DNA from: Rugalucina vietnamica
Taxonomy: Eukaryota > Mollusca > Bivalvia > Lucinida > Lucinidae
Assembly (NCBI GenBank): GCA_964017185.1
Contig: OZ024870.1
Span: 58,716,312 to 58,780,311 of the forward strand
Length of the DNA stretch: 64,000 nucleotides
Direction: 5' to 3'
The position numbers were made by a program, and so were the translations under genes. Shown piece by piece: positions 56,301 to 63,221 of this stretch. The notes beneath the pieces are model-generated. The model saw only the letters and a program-made list of their open reading frames with translations. It did not search any database and had not been told where the DNA came from. Positions within the stretch are counted from its first letter, which is position 1. Every line of letters starts with the position of its first letter.

Positions 56301-56414
56301 TGAAGACCGTGAAATCATCCGTAGCTGCCGTTATTCTTTCATAGCGTGAGATGAAATCATCCCTCTCTGCCTGGTCATTCCACCGAACTGCAGGCCGTGA
56401 ATTTATAGCACCAA
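31688..56414 (-). CDS. CEP350: CEP350 (centrosome-associated protein 350), C-terminal 24 exons
   Basis: CEP350 is a large centrosomal and microtubule-binding scaffold that helps anchor microtubules and supports centriole and cilium assembly, with FOP/FGFR1OP as a known partner. Exons run 56414 down to 31688 and are listed separately. All phases agree, giving 2,122 codons plus stop after the partial first codon. Recognisable conserved blocks: DESMTEDEREEKSFRLILPS, the coiled-coil ENALVEKTKAELAWLEQQKQ, DLSDFEGRIRALNEELRRRK, a CAP-Gly domain, and the C-terminal LVQELREEEPQWVNYDDDEL. Human CEP350 is about 3,100 residues, so the N-terminal third is missing and must lie beyond 64 kb. The introns carry many MITE copies and tandem arrays. 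Confidence 0.95.
32713..32821 (-). CDS. CEP350: CEP350 penultimate exon
   Basis: Acceptor GATTTCAG, donor GTAGGTG. It encodes DSHKHVVESGVFDGEFDDEF and LVPTKAPPPYPGAESP, phase 0 in, phase 1 out. The proline-rich end precedes the C-terminal domain. Confidence 0.85.
32860..33340 (+). repeat. TTCATATGAATG minisatellite
   Basis: About ten degenerate units of some 45-60 bp are built on the palindrome ATTCATATGAAT plus GTCTCT(A/G)TA, lying in a CEP350 intron. Chance open frames through it are not genes. Confidence 0.85.
33691..35513 (-). CDS. CEP350: CEP350 large exon with CAP-Gly domain
   Basis: This 1,823-nt exon encodes acidic, serine-rich sequence, then a run of Thr-Pro repeats (KMDETPREDETPRGG, LLDETPQDTPRSDDTPRNG) at about 34640-34770, then a CAP-Gly domain at about 34390-34590. 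The domain reads FELGDRVSVTGPNGTRNYG and IWAGVELDRPVGRHDGTENG. The tubulin-tail-binding GKNDG-type motif is GRHDG here. The acceptor is AAATCTATCAG before 35513 and the donor is GTAAGTACTG. The remaining C-terminal part has basic and proline-rich patches. Confidence 0.93.
35578..37135. repeat. 128-bp tandem array with ERE-type palindromes
   Basis: Ten units in a CEP350 intron. Consecutive unit markers (AGGTCA at 35963, 36091, 36219, 36347, 36475, 36603, 36731, 36859, 36987) are exactly 128 bp apart; the first unit, at 35828, is 135 bp before the second. Each carries AGGTCANNNTGACCT or a close variant, plus GGGTCAAAGGTCT about 25 bp on. Two sub-types (CTATAAGTATATTGGGG and CTAGGACTACTTCAGGG) alternate irregularly. 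The left edge has a short hairpin, GCTGTCGCAGGACAGC. It may be the core of a pearl-like element. Confidence 0.92.
37252..39021. mobile_element. Pearl-like element with 190-bp core repeats
   Basis: Perfect 16-bp terminal inverted repeats: TATACCCCCCGCAAAA at 37252-37267 and its inverse at 39006-39021. Inside are seven units of about 190 bp (markers near 37591, 37783, 37961, 38153, 38343, 38535, 38725), then a GACGGAAT microsatellite. A terminal hairpin is formed by CAGTATACCCCCC (38983-38995) with the right end. The layout matches the pearl family described in bivalves. No protein is encoded. Confidence 0.82.
39030..39830. mobile_element. Pearl-like fragment with CCTCTAGCCCC core repeats
   Basis: Four units of 160-181 bp, each with ACCTCTAGCCCC or ACCTCCAGCCCC (39051, 39211, 39392, 39571), are followed by a GAACGC/GAACGT microsatellite (39716-39770) and a small hairpin ending GTGCAGTCGAGC. 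It belongs to the same core family as 60216-61496, but no left inverted repeat is visible. Confidence 0.75.
40100..40249 (-). CDS. CEP350: CEP350 exon
   Basis: Acceptor AATTGTTTCAG, donor GTACAG, phase 1 in and out. It encodes DKSLSSPQKTPGTTTSVSSK and ends with SERSTLRERLLNIK; Ser/Thr-rich. Confidence 0.9.
40623..40845 (-). CDS. CEP350: CEP350 exon
   Basis: Acceptor TCTGTATTCAG, donor GTAGGGG. It encodes AYDNQISQLKGELQKEMEHE, then a Lys/Pro-rich stretch (KPQIKQPKVSPPKVPQKK). It directly continues the coiled coil of the exon at 41055-41215. Confidence 0.93.
41055..41215 (-). CDS. CEP350: CEP350 coiled-coil exon
   Basis: It encodes ETQSDLSDFEGRIRALNEEL, then a highly basic helix (KRERKKKRREIMKNKEESLK), ending KKQIE. 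This block is strongly conserved in CEP350. Acceptor TTCCCCACAG, donor GTACTTCTG. Confidence 0.95.
41285..41413 (-). mobile_element. GAGCCGC MITE, copy 6 (truncated)
   Basis: Only one end and about half of the body are present, preceded by AAAT at 41281-41284. It lies in the intron, 69 bp upstream of the acceptor of exon 41055-41215. Confidence 0.75.
41833..42047 (-). CDS. CEP350: CEP350 exon
   Basis: Acceptor TCTTTCACCCAG, donor GTATGG. It encodes NDSSDDTMTHSYENETFDET and a Ser/Lys-rich part ending SESESEDSISYT, leading into the DLSDFE coiled coil. Confidence 0.9.
42136..42365 (+). mobile_element. GAGCCGC MITE, copy 7
   Basis: The left end is degraded (TATGAGAAAACC) and the right end is intact (CGCAGCTC). 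The centre is the altered palindrome CAGCTGTGCAGTACTGCACAGCTG, still self-complementary. Confidence 0.8.
42670..42931 (-). CDS. CEP350: CEP350 exon
   Basis: Acceptor ATCCATTCCAG, donor GTATGAAAT. It encodes DSTIKTAASVSIAQDSTVIS through HKKMMNDKSNLKNHNRSGSE to SSESKK; Ser-rich. Confidence 0.9.
43392..43624 (-). CDS. CEP350: CEP350 exon
   Basis: Acceptor TTTCTGTAG, donor GTAATG. It encodes the coiled coil FLTQRQHKLMDRRKNAEELL and KWKELLDAEEHTVLNLEKKA, then a Lys-rich linker. It matches the conserved CEP350 middle region. Confidence 0.93.
43737..43971 (+). mobile_element. GAGCCGC MITE, copy 8
   Basis: It is nearly complete, with the centre AGCTTCGCAGTAACTGCGAA kept self-complementary by paired changes relative to copy 3. 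No clean target duplication is seen. Confidence 0.8.
44148..44284 (-). CDS. CEP350: CEP350 exon
   Basis: Acceptor ATTTTTCTAG, donor GTAATT. It encodes IDEASDAEKKRRKDYKSDSE and ends KSEKYRLDE; charged. Confidence 0.88.
44569..44802 (-). mobile_element. GAGCCGC MITE, copy 9
   Basis: Well preserved and flanked by ATTT at 44565-44568 and 44803-44806. Reverse orientation. It lies 40 bp downstream (in gene sense) of exon 44842-44913. Confidence 0.88.
44842..44913 (-). CDS. CEP350: CEP350 exon
   Basis: A 72-nt exon, phase 0 on both sides: TEPKRLTGRLGRPSEVHTEA then EVSS. Acceptor CATTTTACAG, donor GTAAGTC. Confidence 0.85.
45172..45276 (-). CDS. CEP350: CEP350 coiled-coil exon
   Basis: A 105-nt exon, phase 0: AEIRRLREANKAAAKERQKR and MYEEIAKKRQQSTVE. 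It continues the helix of exon 45883-46050, as in other CEP350 proteins. Confidence 0.95.
45534..45632. repeat. 99-bp near-perfect hairpin
   Basis: Arms ATTAACTCCCTACAGTACTG and the inverse extend through CCCAGGAAGC to a small GGCTCCG/CGGAGCC stem with a 5-base loop. Only a few bases fail to pair. It lies immediately beside a tRNA-like sequence. Confidence 0.9.
45657..45732 (-). repeat. tRNA-like SINE head
   Basis: On the minus strand there is an A box-like TGGCATAGTGGTAGAGCG and a B box GGTTTGATCCC with tRNA-like spacing. No acceptor-stem pairing is visible, so it is tRNA-derived rather than a tRNA gene. Confidence 0.6.
45883..46050 (-). CDS. CEP350: CEP350 coiled-coil exon
   Basis: A 168-nt exon, phase 0: ASLLRLRENALVEKTKAELA, WLEQQKQRIRNKGADDNYPQ, IVKRQRGLKMKLQEQQ. 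This is one of the most conserved CEP350 segments and fixes the gene identity. Confidence 0.97.
46573..46694 (-). CDS. CEP350: CEP350 exon
   Basis: Acceptor TTTATCTGTAG, donor GTTCGTTC (weaker donor). It encodes SRGHPLDDLHSLFEKESFDK and FTDGIVQQFMKEEELRAHHQ, conserved just before the coiled coil. Confidence 0.95.
46739..46960 (-). mobile_element. GAGCCGC MITE, copy 10
   Basis: A diverged copy with both ends partly eroded. It begins 44 bp upstream (in gene sense) of the acceptor for exon 46573-46694. Confidence 0.75.
47274..47423 (-). CDS. CEP350: CEP350 exon with DESMTEDE block
   Basis: It encodes SADDYSIQFDESMTEDEREE and KSFRLILPSESHRKKGKHIH. DESMTEDE-EEKSFR-LLPSESHR is a strongly conserved CEP350 motif. 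Acceptor GTCCCCTACAG, donor GTGGGTT. Confidence 0.97.
47484..48057. mobile_element. Long foldback MITE, CTAGGG ends
   Basis: About 574 bp with inverted ends: CTAGGGAATTTAAGACCTGA at the left and the inverse of GGCGTTAAATGCCCTAG at the right, extending inward over GGCCTCA. Internal inverted segments (CAGCCCACGCGACGAACAA and its complement) make it almost fully self-pairing. CTAG is at both termini. Confidence 0.8.
48228..48439 (-). mobile_element. GAGCCGC MITE, copy 11
   Basis: A diverged reverse copy with the centre partly altered. Flanks AAGT and AAAT differ by one base. Confidence 0.78.
48596..48770 (-). CDS. CEP350: CEP350 exon
   Basis: Acceptor CCATTTTTCAG, donor GTACATG. The in-phase frame encodes GATEKIVPESARTQSARTTS through SRTEDGSVRTATGAEGLDDS to ESI. 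A longer open frame in another phase over this exon is a shadow. Confidence 0.88.
49124..49486 (-). CDS. CEP350: CEP350 coiled-coil exon
   Basis: Acceptor TTATTCTCCCAG, donor GTAATT, 121 codons, phase 0. It encodes ARQQAHDLQMKELQSKAKLE, ATEATKQLEEAIKRASDPVG, and the helix KATAEAAKLLSQRIPQSFQD, ending KRYQTDRQ. Alanine-rich and predicted coiled coil. Confidence 0.93.
49844..50065 (-). CDS. CEP350: CEP350 exon
   Basis: Acceptor TGCACCCTCAG, donor GTAGGG, 74 codons, phase 0. It ends ELHQLDSMEMSMKQLTGVER then AQQETVSLAQMLK, a helix well conserved in CEP350. Confidence 0.95.
50376..50508 (-). CDS. CEP350: CEP350 exon
   Basis: Acceptor ATCCTTTCAG, donor GTTAGTTG (weaker). It encodes EEKTVSRAVKSASSEKLPQS through SQKSQAAESMESSIDEQ. 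The ESSIDEQ end recurs in other CEP350 proteins. Confidence 0.9.
50509..52298. other. CEP350 intron with dispersed repeats
   Basis: It contains a second copy of the AGCCCCAGATGGGACGC repeat near 50660, GGGAGATT-type repeats near 50885-50940, A/T runs at 51340-51382, and the tRNA-like sequence at 51386-51458. No additional exon is needed to keep phase. Confidence 0.6.
51386..51458 (-). repeat. tRNA-Asp-like SINE head with T-run
   Basis: On the minus strand it reads GGCCAAGTGGTGCAGTGGTT, then TTGTCACGCGGGAGG (like a tRNA-Asp anticodon arm) and the B box AGTTCGAATCTCC. A run of more than 20 T follows directly, as in a Pol III terminator. The acceptor ends do not pair, so it is not a working tRNA gene. 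Confidence 0.65.
52299..52394 (-). CDS. CEP350: CEP350 exon
   Basis: A 96-nt exon, acceptor GTTCGTACAG, donor GTAAGTTC. It encodes SRQMTVSFKPPDDHDSDEDT and IGEESYTESFE. Confidence 0.88.
52934..53166 (+). mobile_element. GAGCCGC MITE, copy 12
   Basis: A nearly complete forward copy with centre AGCTTCGCAGTAACTGCGAA. Flanks ATTT and ATTC differ by one base. Confidence 0.83.
53629..53890 (-). CDS. CEP350: CEP350 exon
   Basis: Acceptor TATGTTTTCAG, donor GTGAGTAA. It encodes IRPGREPMSTASRRVTSTPA through RSLSPYGVSKTESLRTKSPV to EKTK; Ser/Thr/Pro-rich. A MITE lies 15 nt upstream of this exon (see 53906). Confidence 0.88.
53906..54125 (-). mobile_element. GAGCCGC MITE, copy 13, beside a splice acceptor
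   Basis: Flanked by AAAT at 53902-53905 and 54126-54129. It ends 15 nt before the first base of exon 53629-53890, so the branch point for that exon probably lies within the element. Confidence 0.83.
54291..54468 (-). CDS. CEP350: CEP350 exon
   Basis: Acceptor AACATTTCAG, donor GTGAGT. It encodes PGTMESNYHANRKPNEKPGD, a Pro-rich stretch, and SSPDPYNVFSIYSRRQQEK. Confidence 0.87.
54740..55420. repeat. Tandem array with ACGG microsatellite tail (pearl-like)
   Basis: Four units of roughly 135-180 bp carry GGACCGTGAAATATA and GGTTTCAGACTCGCAGCTAT. The array ends in a (GACG/AACG)n tract at 55356-55395. It shares the TGAACCGTGAAAT-type phrase and AGGTCA half-sites with the 128-bp array at 35.6-37.1 kb. 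Confidence 0.8.
55492..55706 (-). CDS. CEP350: CEP350 exon
   Basis: Acceptor TTCATTATACAG, donor GTATGG. It encodes SQPGQFRIDHSRQNDVNRQP through NRKEEEELGEDVTLTETSTF and EITLTDESDTELSPRK; acidic at the end. Confidence 0.87.
56286..56414 (-). CDS. CEP350: CEP350, most upstream exon visible
   Basis: Acceptor TTCTGTTAACAG, donor GTAAGC. It encodes GAINSRPAVRWNDQAERDDF and ISRYERITAATDDFTVFKSN, ending LP. Phase 1 in, so at least one more exon lies farther right. I could not find it before 64 kb. Confidence 0.85.
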
Positions 56415-56478
56415 CTGTTAACAGAAGAAACACAATAACATTTGGCCATTTAAGCAGGAAAAACGCAGGCAATAATAT

Positions 56479-56723
56479 GAGCCGCATCATGAGAAAACCG
56501 GAATTTTGCCTATGCGAAAACAAAGGCGCAGATCAGCTTCGCACTGCGAAGCTGATCAGCAAGTGCGAAGCTGATCAGCACCTTTGTTTTCGCTACTCGG
56601 ATAGTACAATCACTTTTCTACTTATATCCAAATTTTCAAGCTTCTAGCCATCTTCTGAGACTGTACAGGCCGGTTTTTGTCAGGGTCGGAAATCCCGAAG
56701 ACTGGTTTTCTCTATCGCAGCTC
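56479..56723 (+). mobile_element. GAGCCGC MITE, copy 14
   Basis: Flanked by ATAT at 56475-56478 and 56724-56727. The palindromic core AAGCTGATCAGC is tandemly repeated, so this copy is slightly longer. Confidence 0.88.
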
Positions 56724-56727
56724 ATAT

Positions 56728-58413
56728 TATGTCTGCAAAATGTTTGGTAAAAAGTTCAGTTGATTTTGGACTATAGGATAATTTGAAACTTGTGGGCTTA
56801 CACTGTTAATCCAAACAGCTTACCAACAGCTAAGGTCATTTGTGGACAGAACTTTGGTTAAACATGGGGGTGAATCAAACATAACTAACTTTCTTTTAAA
56901 AAAAAAAATCAGTTTTACATCCCTTTCAAGATTATTTCAGCTCATATGAGACGGGCCAATCAGTAGGTGCCTAGGTGGGCGAAAACGGGAGAACCCCGAG
57001 AAAAACCACCTAGCACACCCACAAGCAGAACTTGGCTTGTCTCACAAGAACCCACACCCACACCAGACACAGCGGTGAGATGATCGAGTGTTTAAGAAAC
57101 AGCGCTCTTAACCGCTCGCCCGGGGTTACTAACTTTGGTGTCGGCCAAATCAGTAGTAACATCATACATGCAAAGATCTTCAGTCGAGCAAGTATATCAG
57201 CAGCCGTATCGTTAATTATACTACATGCAGTGACTTTGTTGTCGACTGAAACATCATAGGGCTATCTATTTATGTATTTGATTGACAGGTTTTTGCATGT
57301 ATGGTGTTAGACTCACTCGGCTGACTGCACATGCTCTACCCAAACGTAAAAAATATATGAAAAAGAAAACAGTCAAACAAACTGAACTGTCATATGTTTT
57401 GACTTTTGAGCACTTGAGGTGACCAAGTTGTCTCAAAGTTCTTCATATTTTTGTCTGCTTATCTACAATATTGAAACATTAGAACTGGAACTAAAAAACG
57501 ACTGTGGGGTGCCAAAAGAAGACAGACTGTTAATAATTTGACAGCTCCCTTTCCAAAGGACATACAAAGTCACTGAAGCTTTTATAAGTTGATTAAGTAG
57601 ATCACCGATTCCTTTCACTGCTTTGGTTAAATCTACATGTTATACATGTTATTGTCTTTCCCTTTGTTTTTCTTCCACAATAATATGAGCTGCGTCATGA
57701 GAAAACCAACAATGTGGTTTTCTAACAGGTCCGACAAACCGAGCTATAAAAGTACAGGAGATGGCTATAGGCTGGAAATTTAGGATTTAGACAGTAGAGG
57801 AATTGTACTATCCGTGTAGCGAAAACAAAGGCGTGATCAGCTTCCCCTATGCAAACTGATGGTTTTCTCATGACGCAGCTCAATTATGAATTAGGTTTCA
57901 ACTCATGCTCATAGATAAAATACAAATAGAGCCAAGACATGTAGAGGCCTAAAAGTAGTACTGTCCGAGTCAAATTGTTTATAGTTGTTTATATACTCTT
58001 CTGACAGCCAAACCATTACCTCAGGCTCTTTTGTGTGCAAATTTGATGGTACATGCACATGCGTATGTAAAAACAAAAGAGACAGGGTCAAAAATGGTGA
58101 ATGTTTCTTTCTATGCACATAAAAATAACCCAAAATTCAAACCCTTTTGTATAAATAATTTAAATTGTACACACCATTATTATCGAAAATTAGACAGACA
58201 ATTAGCTATTGTTCGCCAGGCAAGTTTTGAATAGAAAATATTTTATATGGTCTATAGGAGGCCAAAAAATAAGTAGATTAGCGTGGTGTTGATTGTACGA
58301 AGTTAAAAGCATGCACATTATAGATCATTATAGTATTCTCAACGTAAGTCATCCATAGCCGACTAGGGTTGTTGTAAACAAAATGTATATTCCTGATTGA
58401 TCTTCGGTTGATT
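56728..58413. other. Presumed CEP350 intron, no exon seen
   Basis: It contains MITE copy 15 (57687-57881). I find no coding segment with splice signals. A region at 56940-57130 with CTCTTAACCGCTCGCCC resembles a degraded tRNA-derived repeat but is too weak to call. Confidence 0.5.
57687..57881 (-). mobile_element. GAGCCGC MITE, copy 15 (internally deleted)
   Basis: Both ends are present (GAGCTGCGTCATGAG and its inverse). The central palindrome is largely deleted. Confidence 0.78.
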
Positions 58414-58717
58414 TCATCATGAAAACATGTCTGTTAAATGTGTACCTCCTTGAACCCCAGTTTTATATAGCAAAACTGGAGTTCGCAGGGGTATACCTAT
58501 TTTTCTTATTTTTGCTCCAAAACATAGATTGTGGGTACTTGTTAGAACAGCCTCAGCAAGGCGGTTCTAACATGGCCGAGGCAGTTCTAACGTGTACCCA
58601 TAATCTATGTTTTGAGCAAAAATAAGAAAAATATCTTTCTTTTTTTTTCAGCTGATAATTTTCAATTATTAAAGCTCAAAAAATCTCTATTTATTGCATG
58701 GGCAAGTTTTCGTAATG
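58414..58717. mobile_element. Foldback element, family GGCGGTTCTAACG, copy 2
   Basis: Same ends and palindrome as 5126-5389, with a small duplication in the centre (GGCGGTTCTAAC occurs about twice). A LINE fragment begins immediately at its right edge. Confidence 0.78.
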
Positions 58718-59852
58718 AATGTCAGCCATAGGCCTGTCAATCAGTAACAGGTCACAGCAAGTCCACATCTCTGGAAAATTATCTATACCAATGGCACTAA
58801 AAGCTGGTGTCCCACAAGGATCAGTTCTAGGTCCCTTACTGTTTCTTCTGTATGTGAATGACTTGCCGTTAACATTACAATTTTGTATATTGGACCTGTT
58901 TGCTATCATCCTCTGACTGTTCCAACAGCTTAAATTCTGATCTGGAAAACTTCATGAATTGGTGTTCGAATAATGGCATGGTAGTAAATGTCCCAAAGAC
59001 CAAAGCAATGCTACTATCTACTAGGTATAAGATAGCTCAGATCATGACAAATCCTCCAACACTTAAAATAGGTGATGAAACCATAGAAATATCATCAAAT
59101 GAAAAACTCTTAGGCATAAATATTGATAATGTTCTATCCTGGAGTACACAAATTGAAAATGTGTACCATTAAGAAATTCTGTACTTACTAAGTCGAATAA
59201 AATGCTACTTATCCATACCTGTCAGGAAATTGTTCTACAATGCCTACATTCTTCTGCAGCTTGACTACTGTTGCACTATATGGGGCAATGCAAATGAAGA
59301 GCTTATGGTTACAGAAGCGAGCTGCAAGATGTATTCTAGACAAAAATACTGACACTCCATCGGAGGAAATGTTTTTAGAACTAAAATGGATGGAATTTCC
59401 AGAGCCAGTCATATACCAGAAAGCCATCCTGATGTTTAAAATCAGTAACAACTTGCTCCCCAATACTTACAAGATTTATTCACACATACAACAGATATAC
59501 ACCAAAGAGCACTAAGATCCACATCCAATAATCTCTTGTATGTACCAAAACCCAAAATGGAGCTATACAGAAACTCACTTTCATATTCCGGATCTAAAAT
59601 TTGGAACTCTATTCCAGAAAATATTATGCAGAGTGACTCAGTTACTCTCTTCAAAAAGAGGTACCTGGAATGGCTTCGCACACAAAATGATCATTAAGGC
59701 CTTTCTTGCACAAGAATTTTATGTATGTATATGTTAAATTATTGTTTGTACCATTGTGTATATATGTTTGTTGAATAGAGGACCTCAGGGAAGATTGGAC
59801 TTGTCCAACTGAGCTTCCTCTTTAAATAAAGTCATTATTATTATTATTATTA
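58718..59852 (+). pseudogene. 5'-truncated L2/CR1-like LINE with (ATT)n tail
   Basis: It reads GVPQGSVLGPLLFLLYVNDL, then DLFAIILSSD where the FADD box should be, so the catalytic Asp residues are lost. It continues with NWCSNNGMVVNVPKTKAMLL, KLLGINIDNVLSW and LQKRAARCILDKNTDTPSEE in shifting frames. The 3' end is TTTAAATAAAGTCATT followed by (ATT)n, typical of this group. Confidence 0.85.
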
Positions 59853-60215
59853 ATCAACCAGGAATTTCTGAAACTTGCCTTGCCTTAAATGGCGCACATG
59901 AATAAATGCTCAGGCCTACTTTGCAGAAAGCTTATTAACTTTCTATAGGTGCAGTAATTTTCACCAAACACTTTTTACTTTTTCATAGAAGCAGAAATGA
60001 TCATAATTATATACATTCATTATTTTTTCTCAATTGTGTGGAATAAAAATGTATTCAAGAACATGTGCATGATTAGCTTAATTTGTTAGATTGGCATGAT
60101 TAGCTGCAGCTATGCCTTCATTTTCAAAGAAATTGGGTTCTTAAAGCAAACTTAAGAGAGCATAATTTGGAACATTCTTTTAGGAAAAACTAGAAAAAGT
60201 GCCTTGAGAGGCACG
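59853..60215. other. Non-coding stretch
   Basis: I see nothing in it beyond AT-rich sequence. Confidence 0.4.
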
Positions 60216-60626
60216 TATACCCCCGGCTGATAGCCATCAAGCCCCCTTCCCTACCCCCTACCTAAGCAACCCGGCACATGCTCACCCCTGACATTGAACC
60301 TCACATCACCAACGAAAAACAGTACCCTTATTAAGTACATTTTAGAAACCACCAAGCCCCCTTCCTTACCCCCTACCCAAACAACCCGGCACATGCTCAC
60401 CCCTGACATTGAACCTCACATCGCACCCTCATCAAGTACATTTTAGAAATAAGCAGTGTAAAGTACTTTACATACAAACATGGGGAAGTGTAGTTTTAGA
60501 ATGACATATCTATTTTAGAACCGTATACAGAGCTGACGTGTATACCCAATCTAGGACATAAGCGCAGACATTGTGGGTCAGGTCCTCAGTCCTGGATTGA
60601 AATGAAATTAGAATGTCATTCTTAAA

Positions 60627-60699
<73 letters not shown>

Positions 60700-61496
60700 A
60701 GATGTCCTTGATTTTGACCTCTAGCCCCACCCCCAGCATGTACCCTAGTGTCTAATGTCATTAGAAACAAGGCAAACCTTATACAGTACCTATGGGGCAA
60801 GTATGAATGATTTCTTAACATGATAGTAAAAAAAAAGTACAGAAAATACAATTATTAAAGAAGTTCTAGATTTTGACCTCTAGCCCCGCCCCCCGCACAT
60901 AGACCCTAGAGTCTGAATCTTACATGGTACCTATGGTCTAAGTATGAATGCGTTCTGGCAAGACTTAGTGGATGTCAAGAAAACAGACTTACAGAAAGTT
61001 TATATCATATAAAAATGTGTCCTAGATTTTGACCTCTAGCCCCACCCCTGGGGACAGTAACCAGGATTTGGTGACATTGAATATGAAAGCAAACCCTAAA
61101 GGGTATCTATGAACTATATAAGAATACATTCCTATGATTGTTTGTTAAGATATGAACTTAAGAGAAGAAACATTAACATTGTAAACAGCACATTTTAAAG
61201 GTGACCTAGATTTTGACCTCCAGCCCCACCCCCGGGCATGGACCCTGGGGTCCAAACTCATGGAAACAAAGCAAACCCTATAGGGTACCTATGGTCCAAA
61301 TATGAATAGTTTCTGACCACTGGTTCATGAGATATACACCTCTAGAGAAACTTTAACCAAAACTTTGACATAAATTCTACGAACGTTCCGGAATTACGAA
61401 CGAAGAAACGAACTAACGAACGAACGAACGAACATACGAACGGACGAACGGAAAAGCGAAAACTATATACCCGTCGGCATAAATGCCGGGGGTATA
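60216..61496. mobile_element. Pearl-like element with CCTCTAGCCCC core repeats
   Basis: Perfect 12-bp terminal inverted repeats: TATACCCCCGGC at 60216-60227 and its inverse at 61485-61496. Inside are a duplicated AAGCCCCCTTCC segment, a 68-bp poly-A tract (60631-60698), four core units of about 155-180 bp (near 60716, 60877, 61031, 61213), and an (ACGA)n microsatellite (61380-61450). The right end folds with TATACCCGTCGGC at 61466-61478. It shares its layout with 37252-39021 and its core repeats with 39030-39830. Confidence 0.85.
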
Positions 61497-61592
61497 ATTA
61501 TCAGATTTACAGCATGCCACAATCATTTTTCCTAACGCAGAACCTGTCATACTGCTCCTACATTCTATACTGTTTGTTTGTTTTGTGGTTTA

Positions 61593-61840
61593 ACATCCAC
61601 GCCCATGTAATAAACAGATTTTTCTTAAGTTGTAAAAATTGAAAATCTTATTTTTGGTCAAAGCATAGATTGTGGTACACGTTAGAACCGCCTCGCTGAG
61701 GCGCTTCTAACGATTACCCATAATGTATGTTTTGGAGCAAAAATAAGACAAATAGGTATACCCCTACATACCCCAGTTTTACTATATAAAAGTGGGGTTT
61801 TAAGGTGGTATTCATTGCACGGACATGTTTTCCTGATGTT
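61593..61840. mobile_element. Foldback element, family GGCGGTTCTAACG, copy 3
   Basis: Inverted relative to copy 1. The right end ACGGACATGTTTTCCTGATG matches the inverse of copy 1's left end. The central palindrome (GAACCGCCTCGCTGAGGCGC) has a few mismatches. Confidence 0.75.
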
Positions 61841-62379
61841 TTAGTGATGTCAGGACAGCGCCATGTCTTCCTGTGTCCCACTAGTATACTACCACAGGGT
61901 AGCTTATAAATCTTTCTCAAAGACACAACGCGGGGCCCATGGGGTTTGAGCCCCTGACCTCTTCCTCACATTTCTTGCACAATAACCATACAAAGCCATT
62001 GCACTGCCCCCAGTTCTAGGACTTGCCAATAAAAGAATTTGCTCCGTATGAATTGTCGTTGCCCTATTTTTCAGCATATTTTCTGTGCACTCACTCAATA
62101 AAACAAGGTTTCAAGTTGGGAGGTGAAACTTTGAAGTGCTACTTTAATGGGTTTAATGCTTTTGTCAACAAATCTCAACACCAAATAAGTCATACCCATA
62201 TCTATAAAGAGTCTTACATTAGGCCAATTATTATGGATAATGGCATTGGTAAAACATCTAGGTTCTGTATAAAAGAATACTACTTAAAACTGGAGTCAAA
62301 CTTGAGTGCAACATAATTGCATTTTCCAAAATCTTCAAAACAGAATGACATTGTACAAGCAATGTCACGCAAAAAAATC
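61841..62379. other. Presumed intron, no exon seen
   Basis: A weak tRNA-like segment (minus strand, GGCTCAAACCCC near 61947) is present but too diverged to call. Nothing else is recognised. Confidence 0.4.
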
Positions 62380-62583
62380 TGACTTTCACCTATGCTAAAA
62401 TGAAGGCAAGAAATGGGCAGCTCATTAATGCCTCTGTTTTCGCTTCACAAAAAGTAAAGTACAATTCTTTTTCTTCTTATATCCGAAGTTACAAGCTTTA
62501 TGCTGTCTTCTGTGACTGTACAGGCCAGTTTGTGCTGGACCTGGTTGGAAACACGAAAGGCAGCTTTTCTTGTGACAGCTCTC
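62380..62583 (+). mobile_element. GAGCCGC MITE, copy 16 (diverged)
   Basis: It matches the middle and right half of the family (ACTGTACAGGCCAGTTTGTG) but the ends are poorly kept. It lies eight bases before copy 17. Confidence 0.65.
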
Positions 62584-62591
62584 ATACAAAT

Positions 62592-62825
62592 GAGCCGCCT
62601 CTTGGGAAAACCAACAATGTGGTTTCCGAACAGGTCCGACAAAAACCAGCCTGTACAAGCACAGAAAAGAGCTAGAAGCTTGAAATATCGGATTTAAGTA
62701 GGAGAGGAATTGCACTATCCGAGTAGCGAAAACAAAGGCGCTGATCAGCTTCGCGGTTACCGCGAAGCTGATCTGCGTCTTTGTTTTCGCCTATGCAGAT
62801 TGTTGGTTTTCCCATGAGGCGGCTC
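62592..62825 (-). mobile_element. GAGCCGC MITE, copy 17 (well preserved)
   Basis: Flanked by AAAT at 62588-62591 and 62826-62829. The ends GAGCCGCC and GGCGGCTC are exact inverses, and the centre AGCTTCGCGGTTACCGCGAA is intact. Confidence 0.9.
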
Positions 62826-63221
62826 AAATCTGTCAAGACAGCAGTCTACACATGACATGCATTAAAATAAACAAAATTCCCAACTGTGTAAACACACTTA
62901 AAGCAAGGCCTGGCCAGTAAATCAGCCATAAATTTCTAATCCAATTCTTAAGTCAGCAATTACTTCAATAATCAAAAATTTTAATCTGTGAATTTGCCAA
63001 AAACTCACTATAAAACCTCATCAGGTGTTGAAATATGGAGACAGAAAAACCTCATTCCCTACAGAAATGACTTCATTTTGAAAAATTTCATGCGTCATGC
63101 AAACTAAGCGCAAGGGAAAGTTGAAAGCTGCATGGAGGAAGTTTGAACAAAATATTTATATAACAGCTTGGCTCTTGGTCCATTTATATCTTCCCCTTTT
63201 TCACTGATAGACATTATAAAT

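Noticed and set aside
56940..57130. tRNA-like SINE
   Set aside because: One segment resembles a reversed A box, but no B box at proper spacing could be found.
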